Source: CAKTOF01 sp964523945
Lineage (GTDB): Bacteria > Bacillota > Clostridia > Oscillospirales > Oscillospiraceae
Assembly: GCA_964523945.1 (NCBI GenBank)
Contig: CAZGBU010000113.1
Coordinates: 1 to 6,181 of the forward strand
DNA: 6,181 nt
Direction of reading: 5' to 3'
Part shown: piece after piece, positions 6,031 to 6,181 of the stretch
Layout of the letters: every line of letters starts with the position of its first letter
Numbering within the stretch: position 1 is the first letter of the stretch
Made by a program: the position numbers and the translations under genes
The notes under the pieces: generated by a model
What the model was told of the DNA's origin: nothing
The model's input: only the letters and a program-made list of their open reading frames with translations
Databases searched by the model: none

Positions 6031-6066
6031 TGCACTAGGCGAGTAATACACTAATACAGACATACA
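6031..6066. promoter_or_regulatory. Candidate YtrA-type operator with three 8-nt-spaced ATACA words
   Basis: An imperfect inverted repeat, TGCACTA (6031-6037) and TAATACA (6044-6050) with a six-base spacer, overlaps the -10 and start region. ATACA also occurs three times at an exact 8-nt period (6046, 6054, 6062) across the spacer between -10 and -35. Either could be the binding site of the GntR protein; its position over the promoter fits repression. Binding is inferred, not shown. Confidence 0.5.
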
Positions 6067-6076
6067 AATTTGTCAA
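6048..6076 (-). promoter_or_regulatory. Promoter of the GntR-ABC operon
   Basis: On the - strand, a perfect -35 TTGACA (6076-6071), a 17-nt spacer and a weaker -10 TAGTGT (6053-6048) precede the GntR start, putting the transcript start near 6041 with a leader of about 35 nt. The consensus -35 with a poor -10 suits a promoter kept under repression. Confidence 0.7.
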
Positions 6077-6087
6077 GCCCCATTTTG

Positions 6088-6128
6088 AAAAAAGATAAAA
6101 AAATTCTGGGATGCCATTGGCATCCCAG
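6088..6128 (-). terminator. Rho-independent terminator of a unit entering from the right edge
   Basis: CTGGGATGCC and GGCATCCCAG (6106-6115 and 6119-6128) form a perfect 10-bp stem with a three-base loop. Reading on the - strand, the hairpin is followed at once by a long U-rich tract (AATTTTTTTATCTTTTTT). It therefore ends a - strand transcript from beyond position 6181 and insulates the GntR-ABC promoter, which starts about 12 nt further on. Confidence 0.9.
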
Positions 6129-6181
6129 ATTAGGCCTTGTTTGAAAAATAAAAGTTGCACAATAGGACGCAATATGTAAAA
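6129..6181. other. Right-edge AT-rich segment, no gene assigned
   Basis: These 53 bases precede the terminator on the - strand. One - strand frame ends in a TAA just before the hairpin, so the 3' end of an upstream gene is possible, but the stretch is too short and too AT-rich to call. I see no promoter or RNA gene in it. Confidence 0.4.

Noticed and set aside
6007..6063. 19-residue extension of the GntR protein
   Set aside because: It would begin upstream of the predicted transcription start and within the promoter; the ATG at 6006 gives the usual YtrA length.

Overview
The window looks like part of a chromosome from an anaerobic, gut-type Firmicute of the Clostridia (Oscillospiraceae/Ruminococcaceae-like). 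Four things point there: SLH domains with the 'TRAQVVTFLWRAAG' style of repeat, strong AGGAGG ribosome binding sites, an FeS/flavin 'old yellow enzyme' fused to an FAD/NAD(P) domain, and a YtrA-type GntR/ABC operon. Coding regions are GC-rich and the short intergenic regions are AT-rich. This assignment is inferred from gene style, not from a marker gene.

Layout. (1) 13-1050, + strand: a secreted surface protein with a signal peptide, an Ig-like module and three C-terminal SLH repeats. It ends before a 30-nt perfect palindrome (1105-1134) lying between convergent genes. (2) 3934-1140, - strand: an apparent three-gene operon of a MarR-family regulator (GTG start), a 669-residue FadH/BaiCD-like flavin oxidoreductase (GTG start) and a 79-residue membrane protein. 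A good promoter (TTGACT-17-TATCTT) lies at 3970-3998, surrounded by symmetric GTGC/GCAC words that could be the MarR operator. (3) 6006-4102, - strand: a tightly overlapping operon of a YtrA-type GntR repressor, an ABC ATPase and a six-TM ABC-2-type permease. Its promoter (TTGACA-17-TAGTGT) at 6048-6076 overlaps an imperfect inverted repeat and a triple 8-nt-spaced ATACA motif. (4) 6088-6128: a strong terminator reading on the - strand, which closes a transcription unit entering from beyond the right edge.

How the parts work together. The GntR-ATPase-permease cassette has the layout of self-regulated export or envelope-stress modules: the repressor lacks a large ligand domain and controls its own transporter. 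The MarR-oxidoreductase pair has the layout of an inducible reductase in which the regulator senses a small molecule related to the enzyme's substrate, plausibly an unsaturated or aromatic gut metabolite. The most notable observation is that this oxidoreductase keeps its FMN-phosphate, FeS, FAD and NAD(P) regions but appears to have lost the usual OYE active-site segment. It may therefore belong to an uncharacterised reductase subfamily. No RNA genes, CRISPR arrays, insertion sequences or phage genes were seen.
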